Positions 34,037 through 46,527 of a DNA stretch of 64,000 bases are shown here, one piece after another. The DNA lies in NCBI GenBank assembly GCA_030386875.1, contig CM059559.1, positions 64,308,392 through 64,372,391 on the forward strand, written 5' to 3'. Within the stretch, counting starts at the first letter, position 1, and each line of letters starts with the position of its first letter. The notes under the pieces are model-generated. The model was not told where the DNA came from, did not search any database, and saw nothing but the letters and a program-made list of their open reading frames with translations. This DNA comes from Morinoia aosen (taxonomy: Eukaryota; Arthropoda; Malacostraca; Amphipoda; Talitridae). The position numbers were made by a program, and so were the translations under genes.

Positions 34037-34528
34037 CACTGAGAAAAATTTTGTCGCAAAAGCGGCACACTTTAGTGTGTCAAGTTGTCGCAAAACCGGC
34101 ACACAAAAGTGTGTCAACAATTTACATGATTAGCCTATGTATTTTGACACACTTTAGTGTGTAATGGGCTTATACGACACACTTAAGAGTGTTAAACATG
34201 ACACACTTAGCGTAAGTCATTTTATTTCTCATAAATATTTCACGTTCTCTGACTAGCAACTAACTACACTGATATACAGACAATGTCCAAGAATTAGAAA
34301 AAAAATAGCGAAGTTATGAAGGTTTTTTGGGGAGAATTATACTCCAATCACAAAATTTAAACACAGTTCGGTTTTCTACAAAAAATATTGAGCCATTTGA
34401 AATGTGAATAAGTGTTTCAAGTCTCTCAACCTCTTTAATATGTGGTCAAAGGAAATTATTCAATGTGCATCAAACTATTTCTGAATAACCATTTGACACA
34501 CCCAGGTGTGTCAAAATTTCTCTCAGTG
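34037..34528. mobile_element. 492-bp MITE with CACTGAGA termini and TA target
   Basis: The left end is CACTGAGAAAAATTTTG and the right end, read on the other strand, is CACTGAGAGAAATTTTGACA. The element is flanked by TA on both sides (34035-34036 and 34529-34530), pointing to a Tc1/mariner-type target. The left third holds at least five copies of near-palindromic ACACTTTAGTGTGT, often within CGGCACAC...GTGTGTCA, likely the binding sites of the mobilising transposase. It has no coding capacity. A related end lies at 57796. Confidence 0.85.
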
Positions 34529-35740
34529 TATTTGATGCTTATTGCGGTAATGATGGGAGGAGTCCGAGGGTGAATTGTTGCCTTCCGGGAAAACAATTAT
34601 CTGCTAGTGAATATTCAGCCTTGAAACCCGTGAGGCTATGTCTCGGTTTTATATGATTTTTCAAAAAACCTGGCGATGCTATTAATAATAATATTTCCAT
34701 GACAGAAAAATTAACTTGAATATTTTGTATTGATTAAAGTCATTTGAGTAGATAAAAGAAAATTGAAATTTTTATCTAAAAACGAGATGATCGTTTGTGT
34801 AACTATTTTCCAGGTATAAAATGTTTTAAAAAAAGTTTATGAAGGTAAATTTCAACTGATTTTATTAATTAATAATTTTGATAAGGTAATTGTGGCGAAC
34901 TGTTTTGAGCGCCACTGTGCCTACTAATGCTATATATATATATATATATATTTGCGTATGAGGCTTCTCCACACGTTAGAATGAACAATCAGAAATGACT
35001 GGGGGGGGGGGAGATTTTTTACGGATCATAAGCATGTCGTTCAGGAATTAGTTCCTAACCTTTACTTCATTTTTTTGGAATTTAATAGTTTCTTTTTTTT
35101 CCGCATTGCACTTTTATTAAACAACCCACTTTTTGCAAGGCTAACTGTTCTACACCTTTCTCCTCTGCAAAATGTGTAAATTGAGTGTAATGATCACTTG
35201 TTATTTCGTTTGCGAAAAATAGTGAAACTTGAGAACTCTGTTATGAAAAAGCTGGAGTTGCGTCGTCGCTAGCTATAGAAGAAAACATTTCCATTAAAAT
35301 AAATGTTCATGATGCAGGAACAATCACGTAATGAAAAAGTTTTGAATTGTATAGAGGATGAAACAGAAATATTGCTGAAACACTTATACTAAAATGCTCT
35401 GAGATGCAATGTAATAGCCGCGCTGAAAATTTATTATACTTTGATTAACACCCCTGACTCACAATTTGTAGCAGCGGGAATGAGCGTGGATAGTAACTTC
35501 AACGAGTATAATGTCTCATTTCCGATTCAATAAAAATATCAGCATCATGTGCGTTTTCAGGGTAAATTACGCAAGTTCCCAACAATCGAACGTCATCAAG
35601 TATTTTTGTGTCATTTATAATGCACTCCCACTCCAAAGACGCAATTTACGGCAAATTTTTGAGGGTGCAGTATGATTTCCTTTACTGTGTATCTTGCCCA
35701 AGTTTACTTGGTTCTTACTCTGATTCACTATTCCTAGCCG
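34529..35740. other. AT-rich stretch with microsatellites
   Basis: Contains a TA dinucleotide run at 34931-34951 and a run of eleven Gs at 35001-35011. No gene was recognised. Confidence 0.4.
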
Positions 35741-36142
35741 TTTTCTAACGTGAAATGCGTGAGAGCTGAAGCAGATGTAGCAGCGCGCGGGCCGCCAAGA
35801 CTGAAGCTCGAGAAATTGTGGGGTCAACTAAAGGAGAAACAAAGGAATTGCTCGCAGAAGAAAGTCAAGGGGAAGGGTCCGATGAAAAATCGTTGAACAG
35901 CACCTACAGAACAAGCAAAAGATGGCAGCAGGAATGTGATGGCTTCAGCTGAGCGAAGACAAAATACGAAAGCAGAGGCAGAGGAGCAGTTTAGTATGCT
36001 GTCCGGGTACGTTTTCATTCCAAGGGAAGCATCGGAAATCGACATCCTAGAGCAGCTGATGAAGGATGTGCTGCCAGAAGAACAAAAGAAGCCTGGTAGG
36101 TTGGAAAGACTGCTGGGAACGGGCGTACGTCACGCAAGCTGA
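35741..36142 (+). CDS. Protein-like open segment with one stop, unrecognised
   Basis: One plus-strand frame reads PPRLKLEKLWGQLKEKQRNC, continues basic and Lys-rich to a stop near 35893-35895, then resumes as ASAERRQNTKAEAEEQFSML and ends SEIDILEQLMKDVLPEE...RLERLLGTGV with a stop at 36140-36142. Charge pattern and composition are more protein-like than the flanks. It could be a decayed host exon, a retrocopy or a transposon protein. No family was recognised. Confidence 0.25.
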
Positions 36143-39100
36143 GAAACGTTGCTGGGGAACTAAAAAATAACGATGAGTTGAAATAGGAGCTTGACGCAAC
36201 ACTAGTTTAATAATGATCTAGTGATTGAATTACTTAAAGTTGGCACATTTGAGTTTTCTCCACATTTCTTCCCGTTGGCAGAAGGATGAACTAAACCAAA
36301 ATATTGACTCGACTCGGGTGTATAAAGTGGGCGCAGGATCGACGCCGAGTAATAACTGTGATTGCGTTCTGGTATACCGATGCACTTAAGCAACAAAGTA
36401 TGGTTTACCATTTATCAAACTGATTCGAATAGAAATAATTTTTCATAAATTTACGTTCTTTAGTTTCTGCACGTTGATTTTGTCAGCAATTTTCAATCAA
36501 ATTTTACATAATAATAGCATTAGACGTTTGACCAATGTTTCTGACGAAGCAGTATCGCTTTAGAATACAACGCCAGTTGACGCTCAGCAGTACATTGAAG
36601 GCCCTTTATATCCATAGTTACTTTGGGAAGCTTCGTAGATACTAGTGAACACTTTATTTTATTTCAGTGAAGATGATCGTGGTGTTTTATAAAAGATAGC
36701 AAAAATCGGATACTTCTGTATCAAAAGTCAACACACAAACTATCATTATTGAAATATCAGAAATATAAATGATTAGGTTGACAATTTTTTTATATCAAAT
36801 TGATCGATATCAGTTCATTCACATTTTTATAAGAATGTGTGATCAAGACACTAGAATGGAAAAATTATGAACAATAAAATTATTCCCGTTAGACACAAAG
36901 TTCGTAAGCCGTACGACAGTCTGACTCTCGGTCGTTTGAACATTGTCAATTGGATGCTCTCGGGTTATTCAACTGAGAAAAAAAGAAATCCTTCGATGTT
37001 TTGCACTATCTAGAAATTCTTTTTCATTAACATGATTCATTTTCATTGAAATCGGAAAGCATACAAAGGGTGCCTTGAAAACACACTATAAATGAAACTT
37101 TTCTGATTAATTCACAATAATTTAAAACACTTCAATATAACTCAAATATTATAAATCTTAACGTAACTTCTATTTGCCACAATACAGTAGTTTTTTACGA
37201 ATACACATAAGAGAACAACGGGTGAGACATGAATAAATTACCCCAAGCCAAGGCCGCTGCACCTTAGAATTAGCACGAATCGATCGATCGCTGACGCAAT
37301 GGAAGAAGATAAGCAACCAACTCGGTCACAAAGCACAGTTTGCAAATCGATAATGGTGTTCGTTCAGGAATTGCCGCAAATTTCCCGGACAGCATTGGAC
37401 GATTTACAGCTGTCGTAGTATCGACCGCGAGCCTTATTCGACGACGAAAAATCACCCTTGTTCACGGACAATTGAACCGTCCAGTGCATGTTATCGTGAG
37501 ATGATTACTTTAGGCATATTTCAAACTATTTTCTATTTAATATACACATAAATCTTTTTGTTATGAATTGTAATGAATTAATTTGCTAAATTCTTTGACG
37601 GAAACTGTGTCAGAACAAAATATCCACAATTTTATGATGAAACGTAAATAACTTGATCAAGTGAACTGATTTAGAGTACCTTTTCACTCAAGACTATTGA
37701 AAAACATGCTACAGCAACGGGTGTACTCTACATACATTAATTAATCTATTAGAATACTTTACATTATGCTTCTGATAGCATTAACATTTAATCAAACATT
37801 ACGGTTTCAATCTTTCGAAAACACTAGTTTTAAATGAGGACTCTAAGTAATAGTTGATTAAGACCATGAGTGAAAGGAATTTAATTTTTTGCCATAGACT
37901 CAACCTATATCTATGGACGGTGAATGCTTGCTTCAAGTACTAGAAGAACATAAGCAATAATTCAGGAATAATTCCGCAGAAATTTATACCTTTCAGAAAG
38001 CTGAGAGCTAAGTTAAAGTTAAGTCTTATTCACCGCGGAGTGGGGGTACTTGCTCAAGTTTTACTACGCTCCACAACAATTCGAAACGTTCTTTAAAATA
38101 TTTTTAGAACACTGCAACGACTATTTGTTAGCTCTCCTCGAAAGTACTAATGCATTCATGGACAATTGCTTTCTGTTATCTTTTCTCGAGAGGACGAGAT
38201 ACAATTTTTTCACTGTGCGGGTAATATAACAATGAATCAAACGAACATTGTCCAAAACCTCTTTCATGGGTGAATGTTGACTTTTCATAACATGCAATTC
38301 GTATTCCTCATCGAAAGAAGAATGCTATTGTCGAATGATGTAGGTAGGCAAACTCAAGATGTTTTTGATGGGTAACGCAAGCGCACACATATTCCGACAT
38401 CCTTTACTTGACAACTTATTCAAGATCTATTTCGACAGCTTAGTCTTTGATCTATTTAGCTGAGCAGCAATAATGAGGAATCATAGTGGAGCTTGGTATG
38501 AACGATCTTCTATAATCTGCACGGATAATACTCAGTGAGTTAATTGTCAAAGGAATTTGGCTGGTGTTCGAGAACTAGAAAAATTTGTTTTCATCCCTGC
38601 TTACTGATGTAACGCATTCTTATCATCGTACTGTCCCCAACCCCTATAAACTGTAGAAAATATCCGAATAAACAACATTGTCCATTGTCATCTGAAGAGA
38701 AAAAACGGCGGTCGTGTTACGGTAAGAGAGCAGTAGAGTCTCTGCTGAAATAAAAAATCTACAGTTACACGAAAATTAATATTACACTGCATTGTTACAA
38801 CTGAGTTAAATCCCTCCGCAAAACATATGAATCATTGTAGGTCGTTATTTTGTCGCTATGTTTGTCTAGGAAACCTCACCAGATGTCTTGACTGGACAAC
38901 TTCCACCTATACTTGCTCAGTCACTTCTAACGTAAATAGGATAGGTAGGTAAGTTTGTTTCCCAATCCCGTTTTACCAAAAGTTGGAGCAAACATGTCTG
39001 AATTTTCCTGCTAGTATACATTTCAAATTACGGCTTGCTGACGTTACACGTAAGACTAATTCAAAGACATGAATTAGCTTTCGAGAATTGAAGTTCGACA

Positions 39101-41945
39101 AATCTATTGTAAATGATATAGCCTTCCAGTCGTCTACGTTCTAAAAACTGTAGAATGCTTGATAGGAATTTTTACCGTGTTGCCATTGGAGTAGAGAAAT
39201 TGAAGCAAATTGATGGATCTCTGTGAGATAAAAGCCCCCAGGTTGTTTGAATAGCTTCATTACCAGGGGAATATCTCTGAAAACGATTTAAACCAAAGTG
39301 CGCCCGCACTTGTAATTCAAGATTCTTTCGTTCAATTGTTATTTACCATTTTTTACCATCATTTGTTCGTGAAACTGTATGAAAGAGTAATAAGAAGCGA
39401 CAAAATGTGGAGCTTTACCTCCCACGACTAAACACCTTGTTCTACACCATAATGATTTCTAATGTATTACACATTGCAAACATCAAACAAAACGTAACTC
39501 AGAGTTTAGAGTTGAAACAGTACTAGAAGATGAAAAAGTCAATTATTTTTACTTCATCAACAAAAGATCTTTCGAACGCGACCGGCAAAACTATGCAGAA
39601 TAGAAGAAATAATTTCCAATACTTAAAATGAATGTTGTAAGTTTCGTGCTAAAATTTGAGAAGACGCTTGACTGCGATGCACAAAATGCCAGTGGTACCT
39701 AAGGTTAAAACGCTTTAAAAATTCGAAAGTGATTAGTAAAATAATGTGCGGTCAAATAACACAAGGACCTTAATAAGTGCAATTGAACCCGTTAATGACG
39801 ACGAAAGCAAGGTAATGACGGGTATCAATTTTATTCTGATTGAGTAAAGTCATCAAGTCTAAATATTACGGAGATGTCACAGATGTTATTTTCTTGTATT
39901 CTTTGCTTGCATTCTATATTCTGGTAATTTCGTACCATTATTTTATTTGCTTGTTTGAGTAAGACAAAGTTCAATCAATAGCCGAGCTGTGTTGTGAGGG
40001 GCGGTCTGAAGGGCTGGTTTTGGCCAGCAACAGTTGAATAATTAGTTTTAAAATCATGAATGGCTGAGTTTGCATCTACACTTTGAAAGGTTAAGAACCT
40101 AACGACCTTAATAGCCTGTTTACCAGCTTTCTTTCACCTCCTCCATGAAATATGGACATTCATAGGTGCGACTTTGAAATTTAAGGATCAAAAAACGTGT
40201 GTAATTAATATAGTGTTCGAATTATTTATCAAATATCGTCATATTTAACTGGTTGCAAACTACGGTTTTGGGTCATTTATTTATAGAAAAATACACTGAA
40301 AACTTGAGGGGCCTCATTAGTGGTTCCCTGAATAGACAGCTTTGCCTAGTCTGGGTGACAGAGTAAAAAAACACTGATCGGCGAGAACAGAATCAAAATG
40401 TGTGTTGTTAAAAGGTATCAGATAAATTAAATTCTTGCTAACATGTAGGATTTTCACACTTTCAGGAAGTAAAAGCTATTTAATTTTTATCATCATTTAA
40501 TTGAACTTTTTTTAAATAGCTGCATAGGTCAAATATGTATTTATTTTATCATGATGTTATTGGAGGTAATTATTATTATTTTTCGTTCTATTAATGAACG
40601 TACATAACGATTGTAAAATAGAGCTCCAGCTTTAATTTGAAAATGGCACATTGAAATAGGTGCTCGGAGGGTGCTAAAATATAATTTTACGAAACAGCCG
40701 TTGTAGGTAGAAAGTTTTTAAAGTGCGGCCGGAATCGACTGATCAGCCCCCTGGAAATAATAAGATAATAAAATAAGTTTATGATTATATAAACACCTTG
40801 AGAAGTTTTGTATTATAAATTTTGTACGAATACAGACAAACAGACCGCCACAACGCACACTGCAGCAGTGCCAGCTGTTCTCAGAGACGCAGAGAGTCAA
40901 GGCAAAACCTCGGCGGGAGCGTTACGGGTAAATCAGCCGACAGCAGCCTCCAAGGGCACGCAGCGGCAACAATTTGGGTCGCAGGAGGTACTGGAAATTT
41001 AAAAATCGCATAGACTAAATTAGAGTGCCGACACAGCGAATTAAGTGGTGACGCAGAATATCCAAACAATGATCACAAAATAAAAATATTGAGCTCCACT
41101 CACCCAAGCTAGTTTCGACTCTCGGTGTGTCGTTACGCCACTTTAGGAAGTTAATAGAGAGAAAAAGATCAAAACAGTGGTGGAAAGGGGTTTAGACGTA
41201 GGTTGGTAGGTAAAAATAGCACGGAGATCGTTAAATAATTAAATTGGCCCGAAAAGTAACATTTCGCATGCTAAGTAAACACGAGAAGAAACTCTTCTAG
41301 TACTCTCGAATTTCTAGAAGTTTACCGTTCGCAGTGATTTTGTTTTAAAAACTTCATATGAAGCTTTTTTTATTTCGAATAGATTAAATCTCCAGCCAAG
41401 TAGTATACTGGCATTTAGCCATTTCCTTAGGTTTTAAGTGATTTTATTAACTTGAAAACCGTTAAGAAAATAACGATAAACCCAGAATGAAAATAGCGAA
41501 ATTCGTCAACACAGGCACACAAAAATAAAAACAATAAGAAAAATCGTTACAGCAAGTTAGGAGAAATGTGAGAATACGTGGCTACATACATGTCCATAAG
41601 GCAAGAAACTGGTATCCCCCAGGAGCTGCACAGATCGATCTCATGTAAAATGTCAATTGCCGAATCTTCTCCCGACTATTCAATTCACTTTACATCGTCG
41701 TTACTCTCCTACACTGATACACGGATTTTTATTTTAAGCTCTTCCAATGGTTTTAGCTGGCCCTACTTGCCTCAAATGGATGCGTGTAAGTGCTTTTTGA
41801 AAATTCAGATAAAATGTTCGAGTGTAATGAATGATGGGATTTAAGTAATCATGTTATCTTACTAAAGAGAGGAGTCATGTGTTCATAGATTTCTATCTCT
41901 CAGGTCATCCTACATCTTAAACAGGCAGAAGGCAATAAATTCAGT
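36143..41945. other. Long stretch without recognisable genes
   Basis: Almost 6 kb with no domain, RNA gene or transposon terminus recognised by eye. Slightly GC-richer patches at 37240-37490, 38020-38060 and 40840-40990 interrupt AT-rich DNA. The last has overlapping frames of about 60 codons in two plus frames and one minus frame, so none is convincing. It may be intron or intergenic sequence. Confidence 0.4.
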
Positions 41946-41949
41946 TTAA

Positions 41950-43073
41950 GGAGATCGTCCCAGGCCCCTGCCGCTCAGGTGGCCATTTTTCATGTTTTGG
42001 TTGGAAAATGACCCTTAGGTGGTGGACTATTTGGTCCCAAAATTTTATGGCGCTACGGACAATAGATCTCCCCCCGGGGGGGGGGGGGGGAAGTGAACCA
42101 AGATCTTTAATTTTGAGCCCGTCTCAGCCCCATATAAAATGAGAGCAGATGGGAAATAGGAAAAAAGCCCATGTGAGTTTGTTAGAAATGTTTAAAGGAT
42201 TCTAAAACTGTCTTTGTTTTTGTTCTAGCATCAAAACTCGATGACGAGTCCCATTTTGAAATATCAAAACTAGTGAAATATCAATAACTAAAAACCAATA
42301 GGTCAAATACTTTCAAAAACTGAGGCCTAAATAAAAAAAATGATGGAATGAATTGTGTTTCTTTTCAAAGGTTACATTTCATAGTCAAATTTCATAAGAA
42401 TCAGACTGAAAATACAAAAAATCATATATATGTATGAAAAAAACTTTTTTTGGGGGAATCACAATTCACACTGTGAATATGAAGTTATGTGTGAAAATTA
42501 TCGAAATAAAAATAAAACTGCAAGCAATTACATAAATTGTTCATTATATTACACTTCAACAAAAAATTTCGTTTTTTGCTTATACCCAACACTTCTAACT
42601 TTCAACATTCAAAATAGGACTAGCCCTCGAGTTTTGATGCTAGAACAAACAAAAATACAGTTTTAGAATCCTTGGAATATTTCTAACAAACTCTCACGAG
42701 ATTTTTTTCAAATTCAAATTTTTTGAAAAAATACATAGCTCTAAACCCAAAAAATAACTGTTGTTTTTACAAATTTTAAATAAATTTGAAAAAAGAAAAA
42801 AATTGAATATGGAAAAAAGCCCGTGAGAGCTTGTTAGAAATGTTACAAGGATTCTAAAATTGTCTTTGGTTTTGTTCTAGCATCAAAACTCGATGACGAG
42901 TCATGTTTTGAAATATCCATAAAATATACTAAAAAACTATTTTTTATTCAAAAAACTAAGGCCTAAATCGAAAAAATTACCCGAGTAAAAAATTTTTACT
43001 TTCACAGAATACATATACTGGCCAATTTTCAAACGAATCGGGCGAAAAAAGTTGAAAAAGTGGGACGATCTCC
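41950..43073. mobile_element. 1,124-bp TTAA-target DNA element
   Basis: TTAA lies at both edges (41946-41949 and 43074-43077). The termini are exact 13-bp inverted repeats, GGAGATCGTCCCA on each strand. TTAA duplications are made by piggyBac and Kolobok elements. The GG start is not the usual piggyBac CCC, so Kolobok or an unlisted group is as likely. It contains three internal copies of a 110-base block, a G run (42076-42090), and no transposase. The open frame at 42430-42666 is low-complexity and not convincing. Confidence 0.8.
42155..42925. repeat. Three-copy internal block, direct-inverted-direct
   Basis: The block containing GTTCTAGCATCAAAACTCGA and TTTGTTAGAAATGTT occurs at about 42155-42275 (+), 42600-42715 (-) and 42805-42925 (+). 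The first and third are more alike, including CTCGATGACGAGTC. The arrangement suggests an inverted pair inside the TTAA element followed by a local duplication. Confidence 0.8.
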
Positions 43074-43077
43074 TTAA

Positions 43078-43279
43078 AATACGAATACTTCGAAAGGAGT
43101 AGTAGTAGTAGTAGCAGCATGGGTTTGCTAGCGCTTCAGTTGCTTAACTATATAGCACTGAAGGTCACATAATTTAATAAAAAGAAAGAAAGAAAAGAAA
43201 AACATTTTATTTCCAATAAAGTATAACATGAAATGTTGATACATTGGTTTTTCAAACATCTTAACGTCAGTATCCGTAA
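43078..43279. repeat. AGT microsatellite and A-rich segment
   Basis: About six AGT/AGC triplets at 43098-43116, then an AAAGAAAGAAAG run at about 43180-43200. No gene. Confidence 0.6.
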
Positions 43280-43805
43280 CTGATAATAACACATTAGTAT
43301 CGTAACACCCATGTGAAATGTTGAAACAAAAAATTATTGACAGAAAAGCACAACAAAAATGAGTTCCCTTCCTAGCCTAATCTGATTTTGATAGTGCATT
43401 TAAGTATAAGTAACTAAGAGAACACAATCCTCGCGACGCTCATTTGAAAAACACTTTCATAAGTGAACACATGTATTGAAATAAAAGCGATAAACGCATT
43501 CAAATACCTTAGCACAAGCCAAGGCTTAATTGCTATTCATATATGGTTATCGTAATAACCATGTTAAGTCTTAAAACAAATTATTTAGTGCCTTAATTGC
43601 TATTTATACATTGTTATCGTAATACCCACGATAATTTTCGAAACATGATTTGGAGAAAAGCACGAATAAAATGCGTTCCTCTTCATTGCGGTAGTCAGAT
43701 TTTGGTAAGGCATTTAAATACAAGTGACTAAGGAAACATAATTCATGTGCTGAAAACCCTCTCGTTAGTGCGAACTCGTTTTGAAAAATGAGCATTAAAA
43801 CATAG
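43280..43805 (+). repeat. Degenerate tandem duplication, period about 315 bp
   Basis: The segment from about 43295 (ATCGTAACACCCATG, AGAAAAGCAC, GAGTTCC, TTTAAGTATAAGTAACTAAG) recurs from about 43612 with the same order and about 70% matching bases. A shorter third copy of its start is at about 43546. This is an old satellite-like repeat just outside the hAT-like unit. Confidence 0.6.
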
Positions 43806-43934
43806 GATCTAGTGATACGGGCATGAGGGATTGGTGTTAGAAGTATTATGTTAGTCTATCCTGAGTCAATAGGATTAAAGCATCAAAAGGGAAATTGGAC
43901 GAACTTATTTGCAAAATCCTGCATCACTTGATGG

Positions 43935-44590
43935 CAGGGTTGCGGAGTCGGAGTCGAAGTCGCCGGAGTCGCATGTTTTAGAGTGGAGTCGGAGTCGCTT
44001 CTCTGAAGTGTGGTGGAGTCGTAATCGGAGTCGGAGTCGCTTCTCTGAAGTGTGGTGGAGTGGGAGCCGGAGTCGGAGTCGCTACTCTGAAGTGTGGTGA
44101 AGTCGGAGTCGGAGTCGCTTCTCTGAAGTGTGGTGGAGTCAGGGTCGGAGTCGAAGTCGCTTCTCTGAAGTGTGGTGGAGTCGGAGTCGGAGTCGATTCT
44201 CTGAAGTGTGGTGAAGTCGGAGTCGCTTCTCTGAAGTGTGGTGAAGTCGGAGTCGCTTCTCTGAAGTGTGGTGGAGTCGGAGTCCCTTCTCTGAAGTGTG
44301 GTGGAGTCGGAGTCGGAGTCGCTTCTCTGAAGTGTGGTGAAGTCGGAGTCGCTTCTCTGAAGTGTGGTGAAGTCGGAGTCCCTTCTCTGAAGTGTGGTGG
44401 AGTCGGAGTCGGAGTCGCTTCTCTGAAGTGTGGTGAAGTCGGAGTCGCTTCTCTGAAGTGTGGTGGAGTCGGAGTCGGAGTCGCTTCTCTGAAGTGTGGT
44501 GGAGTCGGAGTCGGAGTCGCTTCTCTGAAGTGTGGTGAAGTCGGAGTCGTTCATTCGGATGTGGTGGAGTCGAGGTTGGAGTCGCGATTT
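43935..44590 (+). repeat. Minisatellite of GGAGTC hexamers and a TTCTCTGAAGTGTGGT unit
   Basis: Roughly sixteen copies of TTCTCTGAAGTGTGGT alternate with one to three GGAGTC hexamers, giving variable 27-42 base periods. CTTCTCTGAAG is a small palindrome. All period lengths are multiples of three, which creates long frames on both strands (223 codons minus, 186 codons plus). These predict simple repeats such as DSDSTTLQRS and VGVASLKCGG and are best seen as repeat artefacts. Confidence 0.9.
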
Positions 44591-45342
44591 TTTGGTGTCT
44601 TCGATTCTAATTTTGGCTAAAAAATTAGTTATAATTGTTTAAAACCGAGAGTAAACAAAACAGAGGTAGAATACTTTGCTGAAAATCTAAAAAATACGCA
44701 ATGTTTTTGTTGATTATTTTGTTTAAAGTTTGAAACAGCGTATTTATACCTATCACCTAATACCGTCATTGTTATCTAGTCATTGTGGGTTTGCATACCT
44801 ATATATATGATACAATCGAGAAAGGAATATAATTGTACTGGATTAATAATGCATACTCTGTAGTTGAACAGCAAGAATTAGTAATTGAAAGCATTGCCAA
44901 TTAGTTCTGTATATTTCTGTTTCGTTTATTTCCCCTTCAATTAATACATAGGAAGTAAAAAATTGTAGTAAATGTGTTGCAAGTTACTAGTAGAGCATTT
45001 CAGCTGATGCAATATATTGTATTCACATAGGGAGTGGTAACTCTGTTCGCTTAATGATGCATTGATTGACAATGACTAGTCTTTGCAGAAACCTAAAGTT
45101 ATGTTGTGATCAAAAATATTTTTAGCCTTTAGGTTATGATTCATAGCAAATGAGTTGTCTTTGAAAAAACTGGAGCTATGGTCTGGTACACAAAGACTTC
45201 TAGTTTTCAGGTTATTTTATCAAAATTGTTATGGCTTCCTTGTCTTTAGGTCAAGTTAACACATGTTAATGAAAAAAAATTCTTCTCATTTCTAAAGTTA
45301 TTCCTTGGATGTTGTTTGGTTCTTCTAGAGTTATATTGTATT
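44591..45342. other. AT-rich interior of the hAT-like unit
   Basis: No coding region was recognised. Phrases with CTTTAGGTTATGATTC, CTAGTTTTCAGGTTATTTT and CTTGTCTTTAGGTCAAG recur every 60-70 bases (45120-45260), a faint internal periodicity. Confidence 0.35.
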
Positions 45343-45935
45343 TCACTATATCGTTATCACGCTTAAATTTTTTCTTCGTATCACTCCTTAGTTTCTAAGT
45401 TAGCATAAGCTGAAATGGAGAATTTAATAATTATGTTTATAAAATTTTAAAAACGGAAATAATATCCGTTTTGTAGCATTATGTTATTGATTACTTCTTC
45501 TTAAAGGAAGATTTGGAAATGTTGTAAGGAAGTTAATATCGGCATAGAGATAGTTGAAAAAATTAAAATCAGTGTAAACGAGCTGCAATGAAAATAATTT
45601 CACACGCTAGCAAAAACTAATGTTGAAAAATTTGTTCCTTAATAACGTATTTCATCATTTCACTTTCACGTTTAATTTTTATCTTCTGAACACTTCCCAG
45701 TTTCTAAGTAATCATACGCTGGAATGGTAGTTTTTATAATCATATTTCTACACTTTCAAAAACTAAAATAGTGTCTATTTCTCGGTATTATATTATTAAT
45801 AGCTTCTTTTCGAGAAAAATTTCGCAACGTTGTGAGGTAATCAATATCGGTATCGGGACACAGGAAAAGAAATACAATACAATGTAAACGAGTTGCAGTG
45901 AAAGAAATGACACAACACTATCAAAAACTTAACTT
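45343..45935 (+). repeat. Degenerate tandem duplication, period about 309 bp
   Basis: The first unit starts near 45358 and the second near 45667. Shared blocks in order include CAGTTTCTAAGT-like, TTATAATCATATTT-like, a TATTATATTATTAAT-like block, TCAATATCGG and TGTAAACGAG(C/T)TGCA(A/G)TGAAA. About three quarters of bases match. It lies within the hAT-like unit and has no coding signal. Confidence 0.75.
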
Positions 45936-46527
45936 AGTCACACACATATTGTAACTGAAAACAATGCACTATCTCAGCTGCAATGGGTGTTGCATTTATG
46001 CGATAGCACATATTTTCTTGCTGTAAACATTTCAAATTGCTCCAAAAAAACACGAAATGAGAAGAACATGGGCGTTTATTAACATAAGAAAGTGTCAAAT
46101 ACAAAGCAAAAAGTTAGAAGCGAATAAGAGATAGTATCATATTACAAACATAGAAGCTAAAAGTGACTTTTATTCGTAAACAAAACATTCCGAAAACGTC
46201 AGGTCCCTGCGACGAAAGCAGAACAACTTTTGCCTTTAATAGCCGAAATGTAACATAGTGTTGAGCCATAATATGACACCTTTTCTGCATTTTTACCCTG
46301 CATAGTGTAGATATAGAGAAGAAAAGGCAGTGTGCAAATCTGGCCTACCTTATCTACATGTGAATCATAATTTTGGGGAATTGAAGCATAGTCATTGAAT
46401 TAACTTTTAAAATTTTACTGAATTAGTGCACACTTAGTTATAAAAAAAACCTGTTGATACATATCTATGCTTCTCAGTGTAATCAATGCCTACTTTACCT
46501 ACTCAGAAGACACTTGTCAGTAATATA
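45936..46527. other. AT-rich interior of the hAT-like unit
   Basis: No gene or repeat was recognised. Confidence 0.35.

Noticed and set aside
43883-44620. 223-codon minus and 186-codon plus open frames taken as a repeat protein gene
   Set aside because: Both frames exist because repeat lengths are multiples of three. The DNA is a terminal minisatellite of a transposon-like unit, and neither frame has a non-repeat domain.
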